NCBI RefSeq assembly: GCF_003443535.1
Contig: NZ_CP031946.1
Span: forward strand, 496,001-560,000
Reading direction: 5' to 3'
Length of the DNA stretch: 64,000 bases
Source: Ruegeria sp. AD91A
GTDB lineage: Bacteria; Pseudomonadota; Alphaproteobacteria; Rhodobacterales; Rhodobacteraceae
Made by a program: the position numbers and the translations under genes. Below the pieces are notes generated by a model that worked only from the letters and a program-made list of their open reading frames with translations, did no database searches and was not told where the DNA came from. Each line of letters begins with the position of its first letter. The stretch's first letter is position 1. This document shows, one piece after another, positions 15,301-24,456 of this stretch.

Positions 15301-17169
15301 ATGTTCCGTTTTGCATCTGTTCTTACCATATTGCTTGCTTTTTGCGCGCATGCCGAGGACATACCGAGCACTCAACCCGGCGACAGGCAGTATTCACCTT
15401 ATCCACGGCAGAGCTTCCCCAATCAGGTCTTTTTTGGCGACACTCATTTGCATACGTCCTACTCTGCAGATGCCGGTATGATCGGCAATGTGCTAGGCCC
15501 TGATGAAGCGTACCGCTTTGCCAAGGGCGAGGTGGTGATATCCAGCACCGGTGTCGAAGCTAGGCTGCGCAGACCATTGGACTTTTTGGTGGTTGCCGAT
15601 CATGCTGAGAACTTGGGTCTCGCGCCGCTGTTGGCAGCGAAAGACGCCACGCTTCTCACGACTGAATTTGGGCAACAACTTAATGCTGCCGTTGAGGCTG
15701 GTGATCCCGCTGGTGCATGGTCGATTTGGAGTGCCGCCAAATCGTCTGGTACAGACCCTTTGGCGGACTATCAGGAAATTTATGAGACCGCCTGGAGCAG
15801 TGTCACAGCTGCGGCTGAAACACACAATCAACCGGGGTTGTTTTCCGCGTTAATCGGGTTTGAATGGACGTCAAATCCACAGAGAAACAATCTGCATCGG
15901 AACGTAATATTCAATGGCGGGAAAGAGGGCGCCGACAAAATCATCCCGTTCTCAAATTTTGATAGCTTTGATCCTGAAGACCTTTGGGTGTGGATGGAAC
16001 AAGCCGAAAAGACAACCGGCCAAAAGCTACTAGCCATCCCGCACAATGGTAACTTGTCGAACGGATTGATGTTCGATGAAGCCCGTTTGTCGGGGGAACC
16101 GTTCGATGTTGAGTACTTTGATCAGCGTGCCAAGTGGGAGCCTATCTATGAGATCACGCAAATGAAAGGTGACGGCGAAACACACCCGATGCTATCGCCA
16201 GATGACGAATTTGCTGACTTCGAGACATGGGACAAAGGGCAGCTTGGGCCTGAGCCCAAGACACCTGAAATGCTCCCACGAGAATATGCGCGCGCCGCCT
16301 TGCGCAGAGGACTGGGATACGAGGCGGAAACGGGAACAAACCCATTTAAGTTCGGCGTAATTGGCTCGACAGATGCGCACACGTCGCTTTCTACTGTTGG
16401 CGAGGACAATTTCTTCGGAAAAGTGGCTGCCGTTGAACCCACTGCGGACCCGATCCGATTCGAAGAAGTCGTGGGCGGCATCGGTGGGGACGAGAAGGTT
16501 GCCCAATATGCATGGCAAACTTCGGCGTCGGGAATGGCGGCAGTTTGGGCAAGAGAAAACACACGCGAGGCCATTTGGGACGCTCTTGCTCGGAAAGAAG
16601 TCTACGCAACCACAGGTCCGCGCATGCGCGTTCGCGTTTTTGCCGGATACGATTTTGAAGAAACGGACCTGCCACGTGCAGATTTTGCCGCGTATGGATA
16701 TGAAAGAGGCGTTCCGATGGGGGCAGATTTGCAAGCAGACAATAACGGTCGTTCTCCACGGTTCCTCGTCCGTGCGCTGCGTGACCCCGATGGAGCCAAC
16801 CTAGACCGCATTCAAATCGTCAAAGGGTGGTTAAATAGTGACGGGACAACTTCGGAACGTGTTTACGATATATCTTGCGGCGAGCGAGAACTAGTGAACG
16901 CGAAGTGTGGCGGGCCGGTTGGCGATACGGTTGACGTTGAGAGTGCTACTTGGACAAACGATATTGGTCAGGCAATTCTAGCAGGGTATTGGGAAGACCC
17001 GGATTACGATCCGGAACAAAGCTCTTTCTACTATGCCAGAGTGTTGGCAATACCAACGCCACGTTGGACAACATACGATGCAATTGTGTTCGGATCGGAG
17101 ATCCCTGACGAAGCCCCGCGGTCGATACAAGAGAGGGCATACACATCGCCAATTTGGCACACACCTTAG
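15301..17169 (+). CDS. DUF3604 family PHP-like metal-dependent hydrolase, exported
   Basis: A 622-residue protein with a short signal peptide (MFRFASVLTILLAFCAHA). The DUF3604/PHP-type metal site is visible: FFGDTHLHTSYSADAG near residues 45-60, LDFLVVADHAENLG, then LLAIPHNGNLSNG and IGSTDAHTSLS, supplying the His and Asp ligands. The ATG at 15301 is preferred because GATGAGG lies seven bases upstream; the frame extends only four codons further. Members are annotated as uncharacterised hydrolases, and phosphoesterase chemistry is a family-level guess. It follows the tandem Cys-paralog pair on the same strand, so all three may work together in the periplasm. Confidence 0.88.
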   Translation: MFRFASVLTILLAFCAHAEDIPSTQPGDRQYSPYPRQSFPNQVFFGDTHLHTSYSADAGMIGNVLGPDEAYRFAKGEVVISSTGVEARLRRPLDFLVVADHAENLGLAPLLAAKDATLLTTEFGQQLNAAVEAGDPAGAWSIWSAAKSSGTDPLADYQEIYETAWSSVTAAAETHNQPGLFSALIGFEWTSNPQRNNLHRNVIFNGGKEGADKIIPFSNFDSFDPEDLWVWMEQAEKTTGQKLLAIPHNGNLSNGLMFDEARLSGEPFDVEYFDQRAKWEPIYEITQMKGDGETHPMLSPDDEFADFETWDKGQLGPEPKTPEMLPREYARAALRRGLGYEAETGTNPFKFGVIGSTDAHTSLSTVGEDNFFGKVAAVEPTADPIRFEEVVGGIGGDEKVAQYAWQTSASGMAAVWARENTREAIWDALARKEVYATTGPRMRVRVFAGYDFEETDLPRADFAAYGYERGVPMGADLQADNNGRSPRFLVRALRDPDGANLDRIQIVKGWLNSDGTTSERVYDISCGERELVNAKCGGPVGDTVDVESATWTNDIGQAILAGYWEDPDYDPEQSSFYYARVLAIPTPRWTTYDAIVFGSEIPDEAPRSIQERAYTSPIWHTP

Positions 17170-17686
17170 GGACGATTGTAATAAGGCTGAAACCAGAATT
17201 TATTGGTCCGCTTTGGGCTCGAACCAGACCTTCGATGCGGCTGACGCAAATGGCCGCTTTGGGCCGTCCTCATCGAGGCGGTCCGGGCCTAGTTGCAAGA
17301 TGCTGCGGATGCTCCGATGGCGGCTGCGAGCCTAAAGGGTCATGGGCAACGCCACAAAAGTCCGCGGAAATGTGCATTTTTGCGGTATTCCCAGAAATGT
17401 GTTGTGATGCTCTTTCCCAAAGTTGAATATGACCTCCTATTCAGAGGTGTTATACTTGGAACGCAAACTCGCCGCCAGGCGAAGGGCAGAAAAGTCCGCA
17501 ACCCGGACGCCGGTCCTGATAAAACTAACGTCCGGTTCCAGCAAAAGCGGTTAGTGGGAGGTCACGCGCGCTTAAGCACCTCGCGAAGAATGAGTTTGAA
17601 TGTCCGGTTCGGGCTGGCGACCGGTCTCTGATGCACGTGAAACGAACGGTTGCTGAGAGTCCAGCGAGAATCCATCAATATGCTTA
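17170..17686. other. Intergenic stretch with degenerate repeated words
   Basis: No supported gene. The stretch contains short repeated words such as GGCCGCTTTGGGCCG near 17250 and AATGTCCGGTTC/AACGTCCGGTTC near 17530 and 17597, which look like degraded intergenic repeat DNA. The right end leads into an FnrL-like box. Confidence 0.35.
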
Positions 17687-17700
17687 TTGATCCTTGTCAA
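17687..17700 (+). promoter_or_regulatory. FnrL/Dnr-like box TTGATCCTTGTCAA
   Basis: A clear palindromic match to the Crp/Fnr-family pattern TTGAT-N4-(A/G)TCAA, 51 bases before the preferred start of the SnoaL-like gene at 17752. It argues that transcription begins downstream of it, so an earlier start at 17650 is unlikely. Confidence 0.55.
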
Positions 17701-17751
17701 GATTTGAGCGGGCAAGAAGTGGTACAGTCAATGGTAAATATGGGGGGATTC

Positions 17752-18129
17752 ATGGAAGAGTTGATTGAAATCGGTAGGTCCTTCGTTCAGGCCATGCGTG
17801 AGCGCAGGGGCCTTGGAAGTGTTGATGAAATGTATGCCGAAAACGCACAGTCGATAGAGGCTGTCGTGCCTCCAGTTCGACAATTCCGCGTTTCAAAGGG
17901 GCGAGAAGCCATCAAGGGAAAAAGAGAGGATTGGTTGGCGTCGCATGAAATCCAAGAACTAGAAGTGGATGGCCCCTACGTCCACCCACCCAACCGCTTT
18001 GGAGTCCGCTTCAGAGCTGAAGTGATTCAGAAGGCTACGGGTGAGCGTATGACCCTGCGCGAGATCGCAGTGTATTCGGTGGCGGAAGGCAAGATTGTGC
18101 TGGAAGAGTTCTTCATGCTGCCGAACTAA
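17752..18129 (+). CDS. SnoaL/NTF2-like small protein
   Basis: A 125-residue soluble protein from the ATG at 17752, which is preceded by GGGGGGA. In-frame ATGs at 17731 and 17740 are alternatives. The pattern is NTF2-like: N-terminal helix MEELIEIGRSFVQAMRERR, DEMYAENAQSIEAVVP, an RFGVRFRAEVIQKATGERM strand pair and the ending GKIVLEEFFML, as in stress-linked SnoaL-type proteins. It stands 88 bases before a universal stress protein gene on the same strand and behind an FnrL-like box, so both may form a low-oxygen operon. No enzymatic role can be read. Confidence 0.7.
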   Translation: MEELIEIGRSFVQAMRERRGLGSVDEMYAENAQSIEAVVPPVRQFRVSKGREAIKGKREDWLASHEIQELEVDGPYVHPPNRFGVRFRAEVIQKATGERMTLREIAVYSVAEGKIVLEEFFMLPN

Positions 18130-18217
18130 GAAGAGCGAGCAACAACATTGTCTCTTCGTTGGTTAAACCCGTGCGCGCGACTCTTGGGCGAATTGAAATC
18201 CCGGAAGGAGGTCGGGA

Positions 18218-19063
18218 ATGCAACACAGAACAGTGGCCTATTATGTAGGAGTTGATACTGACGACGCGTCGATTTTGGAATGCGCTGAAACTGCCCGTAA
18301 CCAGAACAGTCACTTGAATTGCGTGTTGATCGCGGACTTGCCCAACCTGCCTTACCTAAAGTATGGATCAAACAGGTTCGTTGAGACGGGTCTTCCTTCA
18401 AACTGGTTGGATGTTCTTTACGGAAAAAATGCCGCCTTGAAGTCCCGCGCCACAGAAGTTGAAGCGCTTTTGGTCGGGCAGGGCGTATCTGCAAATGTAA
18501 ATGCCTTTATGGGATCTGGAACAGAGTTACAGCATCTTGTGGCAGGCGAAGCCAATAGTTCAGATATCGCCTTTCTAGACGCTGAATTGCGAAAGGACCC
18601 CGATCTATTCCATAAGATCGCGTACGGAGTATTGTTTCATTCACCGGTCGCCCTGATGGTCAATGGAGATCCGTTTGCCCAACGCGACTGCATTTTTTTA
18701 GCATGGAATGATAGCCTGCCTGCGTCTAGGGCTGCGCATTTAGCTTTACCCATTCTTCTGGCGGCCAACGAAGTTGTGATTGGGTGTTTTGATTTGCCGA
18801 CGCCTGATGACGTAGAAGGTCAAGTGCCCGGAACTGACCTAGCTGGATGGCTCAGCCATCACGGTTGCACCGTGACCGTCTCGCAGTTCCCGCGCGGCGG
18901 GAATTCAATAGAACATTGCATTCAGGAACGCGCACGAGAATTGGGGGCCGACCTCGTTATTATGGGCGCTTACGGGCATTCCCATTTGCGTCAGTCGGTA
19001 TTTGGGGGAACGACGCAAGCAATGTTGGAGCAGACAAGGTTGCCAGTGCTTTTCGGACACTGA
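18218..19063 (+). CDS. Universal stress protein, two-domain UspA type
   Basis: A 281-residue cytoplasmic protein with two Usp folds. The N-terminal half is diverged; the C-terminal half keeps the nucleotide-binding signature VIMGAYGHSHLRQSVFGGTT, i.e. the G-x2-G-x9-G(S/T) pattern of ATP-binding UspA proteins. GGAAGGAGG stands six bases before the ATG. The gene follows the SnoaL-like gene on the same strand and may be read from the same FnrL-like promoter. Such tandem-domain Usps commonly belong to oxygen-limitation and stationary-phase regulons (family knowledge). Confidence 0.9.
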   Translation: MQHRTVAYYVGVDTDDASILECAETARNQNSHLNCVLIADLPNLPYLKYGSNRFVETGLPSNWLDVLYGKNAALKSRATEVEALLVGQGVSANVNAFMGSGTELQHLVAGEANSSDIAFLDAELRKDPDLFHKIAYGVLFHSPVALMVNGDPFAQRDCIFLAWNDSLPASRAAHLALPILLAANEVVIGCFDLPTPDDVEGQVPGTDLAGWLSHHGCTVTVSQFPRGGNSIEHCIQERARELGADLVIMGAYGHSHLRQSVFGGTTQAMLEQTRLPVLFGH

Positions 19064-19225
19064 TGAAGTGAACGGGCGACTGTGACTTTCTGGGAGCCAT
19101 AGCTATTAGAGTTCATCGGGTAATACGGGAGCAGCCAGTTGTTTTTGGGGGCTCGCTTGAGATTGATGCCGGTTTTCCCGACCGTTTCCGCTTAGGAAAT
19201 CTATCACAATTGACGTCAGCTCGTC

Positions 19226-19462
19226 CTAGTCTGTAAGTTCCCGTGCACCATCTCGTGGGTCGAAATTTTGACCGAGCAAGACGACGTGTTTTAGAATCTC
19301 CCTCTCAAAGTATCCGTAGTTTTCGGGCCTCACCTCGCCTGCGATCAACGCTGTCGCATTTGGTTCAAAACCTGTTCGCATAAGCATTTCATTGAGATAG
19401 TCGCACGCTTCTTCTCGACCTGACGCGAAAGCAGCTTTTAGGCCGATGGAATCGATGTCCAA
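19226..19462 (-). CDS. Hypothetical small ORF, possibly a gene fragment
   Basis: I do not recognise this 78-residue reading frame. It contains balanced, protein-like sequence (EACDYLNEMLMRTGFEPNA and FEREILKHVVLLGQNFDP) and ends at a normal stop. The only start near its N-terminus is TTG at 19462, inside the N-terminal remnant of the Hsp20 gene on the other strand, and has no ribosome-binding site. It may be the 3' part of a gene truncated at a junction near 19440, where the Hsp20 gene also loses its beginning. It could also be chance. Confidence 0.3.
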   Translation of the reverse strand: MDIDSIGLKAAFASGREEACDYLNEMLMRTGFEPNATALIAGEVRPENYGYFEREILKHVVLLGQNFDPRDGARELTD

Positions 19463-19849
19463 GAAATGGATTCTGCGATTGTCCTGACGGCTGAATTGCC
19501 TGGGCTCGAAGAGGATGATGTGGAAATTGAAATCAAGGATCGCAGGCTAATCCTGCGCGGTCAGAAGAATATTGCGCATGATGATACGGGCGATCTGCGT
19601 GTCAGCGAAAGAAGCTATGGGAGCTCTTCCAGAGCCATGCCGCTGCCAGACGCAGTGGAAATCGATAAGATTTCAGCAACATTCGACAAAGGCGTTCTGC
19701 ATATCGAAATGCCGAAGACTGAGCCACACGATCCAAGCCGAAAGATCAAGGTATCGTCGAAAAAGACGGTCTGTTGGCGCGATACGGTGCTTGAAAATGC
19801 TAAAGCAGAGGGTCGATCATGGATCGGCCTTCTTCGAGCTGCGGACTGA
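19442..19849 (+). pseudogene. Hsp20 small heat-shock protein, N-terminally truncated
   Basis: The alpha-crystallin domain is clear: IVLTAELPGLEEDDVEIEI, RLILRGQK, RVSERSYGSSSRAMPLP and FDKGVLHIEMPK. The codons before the first ATG (19466) still read like Hsp20 (GIDVQEMDSAIVL) but a TAG at 19439 interrupts them, so the usual 30-50-residue N-terminal arm is missing. The C-terminal tail after KIKV (KKTVCWRDTVLENAKAEGR) is also unlike Hsp20. A product from ATG 19466 (127 aa) could still fold, but oligomerisation would be impaired, so I treat it as a broken gene. Confidence 0.65.
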
Positions 19850-19982
19850 TAGTTTTCTTTGGTTAAATCCGAGGGCAATTCTTAAGTTATTGTATATATT
19901 TGTTTTTTAACACTCGCGACAACCATGGGTTTGGTGAAGCAGCGTGGTAGAATGCTCTCACGTGTTTGGATAGGGGACCACA

Positions 19983-21575
19983 ATGCGAAAACCAGAAGAG
20001 AGCGGCATGACACCCTCAGGGAATGGTGGTGAAGGTGAGGTACGGGCCTTTCTGGAGAGCCTGACAGGTCCATCGCGCGGAAACGTGAACTGGCTTTTCG
20101 ATAAAACCCTAACTGTTTCAGTTGACGGTGGAAGGGTGCTAAGCCTTCGACCTAGGGATGACCTGCCTCCCCATGATAACGATATTGCCACCCTACATTG
20201 GGCTGACGAAGGTTACACGATAACCGCGTCAGCAGGGCGCAATGTATGGGTAAACGGGCAAAATGCCTCATCGGCGTCTCTGAGGCATGGCGACATGATC
20301 GAGTTCGGCGCAAAGGGCCCAATGTCTCGATACAGATTGTGCGACCACTCATTTCCCGCACATCACACAGTCGAAGATATCCTCAGTGACGCATATGCTT
20401 ACACCCGAACGAGCCGTCGACCTTTCGCTAAAAAGATGTCTGGTGCCCTGCGCGATAGCGGGCGGCGTCTTGCGTCTCAAACCACGGTACTGTTCAGGAT
20501 CACGGTTCTTGCCACGCTTTTTGTGATCGCGGGGTTTGGGTACCTGCTTTATCAAAACGACCAGCGCTTGGCGGATAGTATCGAACAGGAGTCCCGCAAG
20601 ATCGAAGCGGTCGCGTTTCTGCTCGCCCAGACGAGAGAAGATGCACTTACGCCTGATGACTTGGCTTCGTTGCGTGACGCTTTTGAGAACCAGGTTTTGT
20701 CGACCGAGCAGCGTCTTGGAACCTTGGAGCAACGGGCAGGGGCTCCCACGCGGGTGATCGCTGCCTCCACTCGATCCGTCGCTTTCCTTCAGGGGGCTTA
20801 TGGGTTGCGCCACGTGGAAAGCGGGAAGATTTTGCGGCACGTGCTGGGGCCGAAGGAAGAAAACCTGAAAACCCCGTTTGGCCAGCCTTGGATCGAACCG
20901 GACGGGACCGGCGAACCTGCGGAATTTCAGTTCACCGGAACCGGGTTTCTGATTGAAGGGGGCTCATTGATGGTCACTAACCGTCATGTTGCGTTGCCTT
21001 GGACCTCAGGGGATCGAGAGAAGGCGTTGAACGACGCTGGTCTCGAGCCTGAAATGTTGAGGCTGCTGGCCTATTTGCCTGATCAGACCGAACCAATAGA
21101 GGCGCGTTTGGTCAGGTTCAGTGACGTGGCAGACTTGGCGATTTTGGCAGTTGAGCCAAGCCGCGTTCAGGGCCTCGGAATTCCGTTGGCGGATGCCGCA
21201 TCGCGCGTCGGCGAAGAGCTTTACCTGTTGGGATATCCAACGGGTTTGAAAGCTTTGATCGCGCAGGCTGGGCCAGGCTTTTTAGAGGAATTGGAAGCAG
21301 AAGGAACGTTGAACTTCTGGTCGATAGCGTCCCGGCTTTCTACACAAAGCAAGATACACCCGTTGGCAAGCAGAGGGATCGTTGCGCGGATAAGTGGGAG
21401 CGCCATCGTTTATGATGCCGAGACCACGACCGGTGGGAGCGGGGGCCCTGCATTGAATCGGCGGGGTGAAGTCGTTGCCATCAATGCTGCGATCCTGCCC
21501 GAGTTCGGAGGCTCAAACATCGGCGTCCCGGTCTCACATCTCAGAGCTCTGCTAGGAGAGGTAGAAAGCCAGTGA
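19983..21575 (+). CDS. FHA-like / transmembrane / trypsin-like serine protease fusion
   Basis: A 530-residue single-pass membrane protein. Residues about 40-120 resemble an FHA fold (VLSLRPRDDLPPHDNDIATLHW, VWVNGQNASSASLRHGDMIEF), which would read phosphothreonine in the cytoplasm. One transmembrane helix lies near 170-190, followed by a charged coiled-coil-like region. Residues about 310-525 form a trypsin-like (Trypsin_2) domain with the complete triad His335 (VTNRHVALPW), Asp384 (DVADLAILAV) and Ser486 (TTGGSGGPAL). No PDZ domain is present, unlike DegP. GGGGACCACA precedes the ATG. It ends directly against the convergent transporter gene. A periplasmic protease gated by a cytoplasmic signal is inference. 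Confidence 0.82.
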   Translation: MRKPEESGMTPSGNGGEGEVRAFLESLTGPSRGNVNWLFDKTLTVSVDGGRVLSLRPRDDLPPHDNDIATLHWADEGYTITASAGRNVWVNGQNASSASLRHGDMIEFGAKGPMSRYRLCDHSFPAHHTVEDILSDAYAYTRTSRRPFAKKMSGALRDSGRRLASQTTVLFRITVLATLFVIAGFGYLLYQNDQRLADSIEQESRKIEAVAFLLAQTREDALTPDDLASLRDAFENQVLSTEQRLGTLEQRAGAPTRVIAASTRSVAFLQGAYGLRHVESGKILRHVLGPKEENLKTPFGQPWIEPDGTGEPAEFQFTGTGFLIEGGSLMVTNRHVALPWTSGDREKALNDAGLEPEMLRLLAYLPDQTEPIEARLVRFSDVADLAILAVEPSRVQGLGIPLADAASRVGEELYLLGYPTGLKALIAQAGPGFLEELEAEGTLNFWSIASRLSTQSKIHPLASRGIVARISGSAIVYDAETTTGGSGGPALNRRGEVVAINAAILPEFGGSNIGVPVSHLRALLGEVESQ

Positions 21576-23192
21576 TCATTCGCTCGTTCGGAAGCGTGAG
21601 TTTTGAACAAAGAACACTGTGGCCAGTGGAACGATCACTGAGATTAGGGCCACGGAGATCAGCAAGTACCCAAGCTGACTGTAGTCTGCAGTCGACGTGA
21701 CCTCACCGGTCTCAGGGTTGGTGACAGCGCGCGTGATTACGTACGTCTGGTTGAGGTACTTGGTGCTGAGGCTGCTGGCCGACAATGCCATGTTTGTGAA
21801 CGATGCCACTACCGCAAAAAAGGTCGCTTTCAACTGAACGGGTGCATTGCGGGCGATCCAAGCCAACATGGGGACCATGGCAATCTGCCCAAGCGGCGAT
21901 TCAACGGCTGTATCAAGAATGGCAATGAACCTTGCGTCGACAACTCCGCCGGTACGCGCGGCTGTCCATTCATGCACGCCGTAGTAGAGGGCAAGGTTGG
22001 GCAGGGCTAGAACGCCCGCAGCGATTGTCAGCAATACGACCACATGCGCAATCGAACGATTGGCCATAAACGGTCGGAGAACAATCAACCCCAGCAACGC
22101 CAGTAGCGAAGTCAACAAAGCCAGGATTGCCAGGAACTGTTCATCGAACCCCAATTCATCGATTTCAAACCAAGTCAGGCCTGGTCCCGGCAGAGGAACG
22201 GCACGGAATACAAAAATGATTGTCGCTGTCCCGATCAAGGCTTTGGCTTGGGCTGGTTCCAGCTCTTTCAGTAGACGCGACATTAGGTACAGGATCACAG
22301 TCAGGGAAACCGCAAAAACAATCTCTTGCGCAAATTCGAAATCTGCGGTCCCCAGCACGATGCTAAGCACAACGAATGCGAGACCGCCGAGCAATATGGA
22401 CCATTTGACTTCCGTGACTTCACCCGGTGTGTGGGGCGGGTGACCTCGCTTGGCAAGTTGACGCTGGATCAAGCTGTGAAGAACGACTCCGCTGACCGAC
22501 AACAAGGGTATGGCCAGTGCTATCAGGTACACTTGGCCATAAAGCGCAAGGCGTTCGGGTTTTTGCAGTTCTTCGGTTCCAGAGAATATCCAGATGTTTA
22601 CAGCCGCAACCGCCGCAAACCCGGAAATGATCGAGACTCTGCCCAAGGTTTGCATTGTTGTGTGCTGTGCACGGGCTTCTTCAGGCGTAAAGGGTAGGCC
22701 GTGCTGGTCAACCTTTGGGACCGCCTCAACGGTCATGGCGTCAGCAACTACGTCCTGAATGGCATAGCCCGAAGGCGCCAACAGCAACGCGACGACATAC
22801 CACTCTTCCAGTGGCATAGTGGATGCCATTTGCGCAGGCGCGGTCACAAGCCCATACATTAAGAGCAGAGACAACGTAATCAGGGATGCGCCGAACACGA
22901 TCAGCAGGGACTTCCAGCGCCAGAACAGGTCCACGACATGGCCAAGCGGCATTTTGAGTATCCAAGGGATACCGGCCCAAAATGCGAGCCCTGCAACGAA
23001 AGAGGCGGATAAATCCAGATAGTCTTTTAGGAAAAAAGCGCCAACGACTGAGGTCAGCCCGGACACGCCGGCCGCAAAATAGACCATCAATGGCGGCAGA
23101 TAGGACCATTGCAGCTGCTGAACCAGATCCACAAACGTTCTATGCCACCAGGCCGAAAGTTTTGATCCTATGGAAGTTTGGTCAGTCGTCAT
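21576..23192 (-). CDS. BT1/MFS-type membrane transporter
   Basis: A 538-residue polytopic protein with about 12-14 hydrophobic segments. The N-terminal part (YFAAGVSGLTSVVGAFFLKDYL, FWAGIPWILKMPLGHVVD, then LLAPSGYAIQDVVADAMTVEAVP) matches the folate-biopterin (BT1) branch of the major facilitator superfamily, where the AIQDVVADA block is characteristic. The substrate is not evident. Its stop codon abuts the stop of the convergent protease gene, with TGATCA shared across the two strands and no space for a terminator between them. No clear partner gene is present. Confidence 0.8.
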   Translation of the reverse strand: MTTDQTSIGSKLSAWWHRTFVDLVQQLQWSYLPPLMVYFAAGVSGLTSVVGAFFLKDYLDLSASFVAGLAFWAGIPWILKMPLGHVVDLFWRWKSLLIVFGASLITLSLLLMYGLVTAPAQMASTMPLEEWYVVALLLAPSGYAIQDVVADAMTVEAVPKVDQHGLPFTPEEARAQHTTMQTLGRVSIISGFAAVAAVNIWIFSGTEELQKPERLALYGQVYLIALAIPLLSVSGVVLHSLIQRQLAKRGHPPHTPGEVTEVKWSILLGGLAFVVLSIVLGTADFEFAQEIVFAVSLTVILYLMSRLLKELEPAQAKALIGTATIIFVFRAVPLPGPGLTWFEIDELGFDEQFLAILALLTSLLALLGLIVLRPFMANRSIAHVVVLLTIAAGVLALPNLALYYGVHEWTAARTGGVVDARFIAILDTAVESPLGQIAMVPMLAWIARNAPVQLKATFFAVVASFTNMALSASSLSTKYLNQTYVITRAVTNPETGEVTSTADYSQLGYLLISVALISVIVPLATVFFVQNSRFRTSE

Positions 23193-23235
23193 ATGCCATG
23201 GCAGCTCGTTGAGGCCTTTGGGTTGTTTCGTCTAG

Positions 23236-24456
23236 TTAGAGAAATCCAGATCCGAAAAGCAATGCACTGGTGATCACCCCAAGGATCGGTACCACAATAG
23301 GAACGCGGAAATGCTTGGCGGCCTCGTCCGGCTGCATCTTCAGCTGGATCAGCGAAATGTTAACGAGCACAAAGACGCCCAGAACGATCTGGGATGTGCG
23401 CTCTGCCAGAGTCCCAATCGGCACAGTTTGGGTCAGCAGAACGATGATTGCCACGACCAACAAAGTAGCAACAACGGGTGTCTGCGTTGCTTTAGGCACT
23501 ATCGCCAGAACCTTCGGCAAATGGTCACGGTCTGCTAGTCCGTAGATCACCCGCGAGGCCATGATCATCTGGATAAGTACTCCATTGACTGTCGCCAAAA
23601 TCGCGACTGCGGAAAAGCCCTGTTTAATCACCTCGGGGGCGTTTGAAAACACAAGCGCGAGGGGTGCTGCGGACGTCGAAAGAACATCGATCGGAACAAC
23701 AAGTAGAACCGTCATTGAGGTTCCAAGATACAACACGGTTGCCAGAACGAGTGTTAGCATAATCGCTTTTGGGATGGTGCGCACGGGGTCTTTAACCTCT
23801 TCCGCGACATTGGCCATGTCCTCGAAGCCAACAAATGCAAAGAAGGCGAGGAGTGATGCCGCGAAAATGCCTCTCCACGCGTCGAGTTCAAGCGGGGGAA
23901 GCATTGAACTGATCCCGTATCCCTGCGGATCTTGAATCGACATACCCCAGCCAATCACAAAGAGAAGGCCTGCGATCTCGATGATTGTAATGACAGCCGC
24001 AACGAAGACCGACTCAGTGATCCCCCAAAGCGCGATTAGACCCATAATCAAAACGACGCTGATGGTCAAAACAGGGATCGCAAATCCGGTTAAAGCGTGC
24101 AGGTATGACGCTGCGCCAATTGCAACAGCAGAGGCCGAGATAATCCCCGAAGCTGCGACCGCGAGCCCGACGAAAACCGCCATCCATCTCTTCTGAAATC
24201 CCGCCTCAACATAGGCGGCTTCACCTGCGCTGACAGGAAATTGTGTTGCGAGTTCTGCATACGAAAGCGCGGTGAGTGATACGACAAGCGCGGCTACAAC
24301 GAACGAAAACGCCGCAAACGGTCCGGCAATGTCTGCTGTTGCGCCGACTAAAACGTAAATGCCCGCTCCGACCGTTACCCCAAGGCCATAAAGCGTGAGC
24401 AACGGGGTAGTAAGGGCTCGTCTGAGTTTCTGTTCGTTTGGATCAACAGAGTTCAT
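23236..24456 (-). CDS. APC-family amino acid permease
   Basis: A 406-residue inner-membrane transporter with about 11-12 helices. The APC signature is present: LLTLYGLGVTVGAGIYVLVG in helix 1, SYAELATQFPVSAGEAAYVE, and FFAFVGFEDMANVAEEVKDP. The ATG at 24456 is preferred because GGTGGAA precedes it; an ATG eight codons upstream has no such site. The closest type is the cationic or small amino-acid permease group; the substrate is unknown. An FnrL-like box lies about 310 bp upstream but may serve other promoters. Confidence 0.88.
   Translation of the reverse strand: MNSVDPNEQKLRRALTTPLLTLYGLGVTVGAGIYVLVGATADIAGPFAAFSFVVAALVVSLTALSYAELATQFPVSAGEAAYVEAGFQKRWMAVFVGLAVAASGIISASAVAIGAASYLHALTGFAIPVLTISVVLIMGLIALWGITESVFVAAVITIIEIAGLLFVIGWGMSIQDPQGYGISSMLPPLELDAWRGIFAASLLAFFAFVGFEDMANVAEEVKDPVRTIPKAIMLTLVLATVLYLGTSMTVLLVVPIDVLSTSAAPLALVFSNAPEVIKQGFSAVAILATVNGVLIQMIMASRVIYGLADRDHLPKVLAIVPKATQTPVVATLLVVAIIVLLTQTVPIGTLAERTSQIVLGVFVLVNISLIQLKMQPDEAAKHFRVPIVVPILGVITSALLFGSGFL

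Noticed and set aside
15493..16811. Long antisense frames across the DUF3604 gene
   Set aside because: They are shadows of a strongly supported coding frame with signal peptide and metal motifs.
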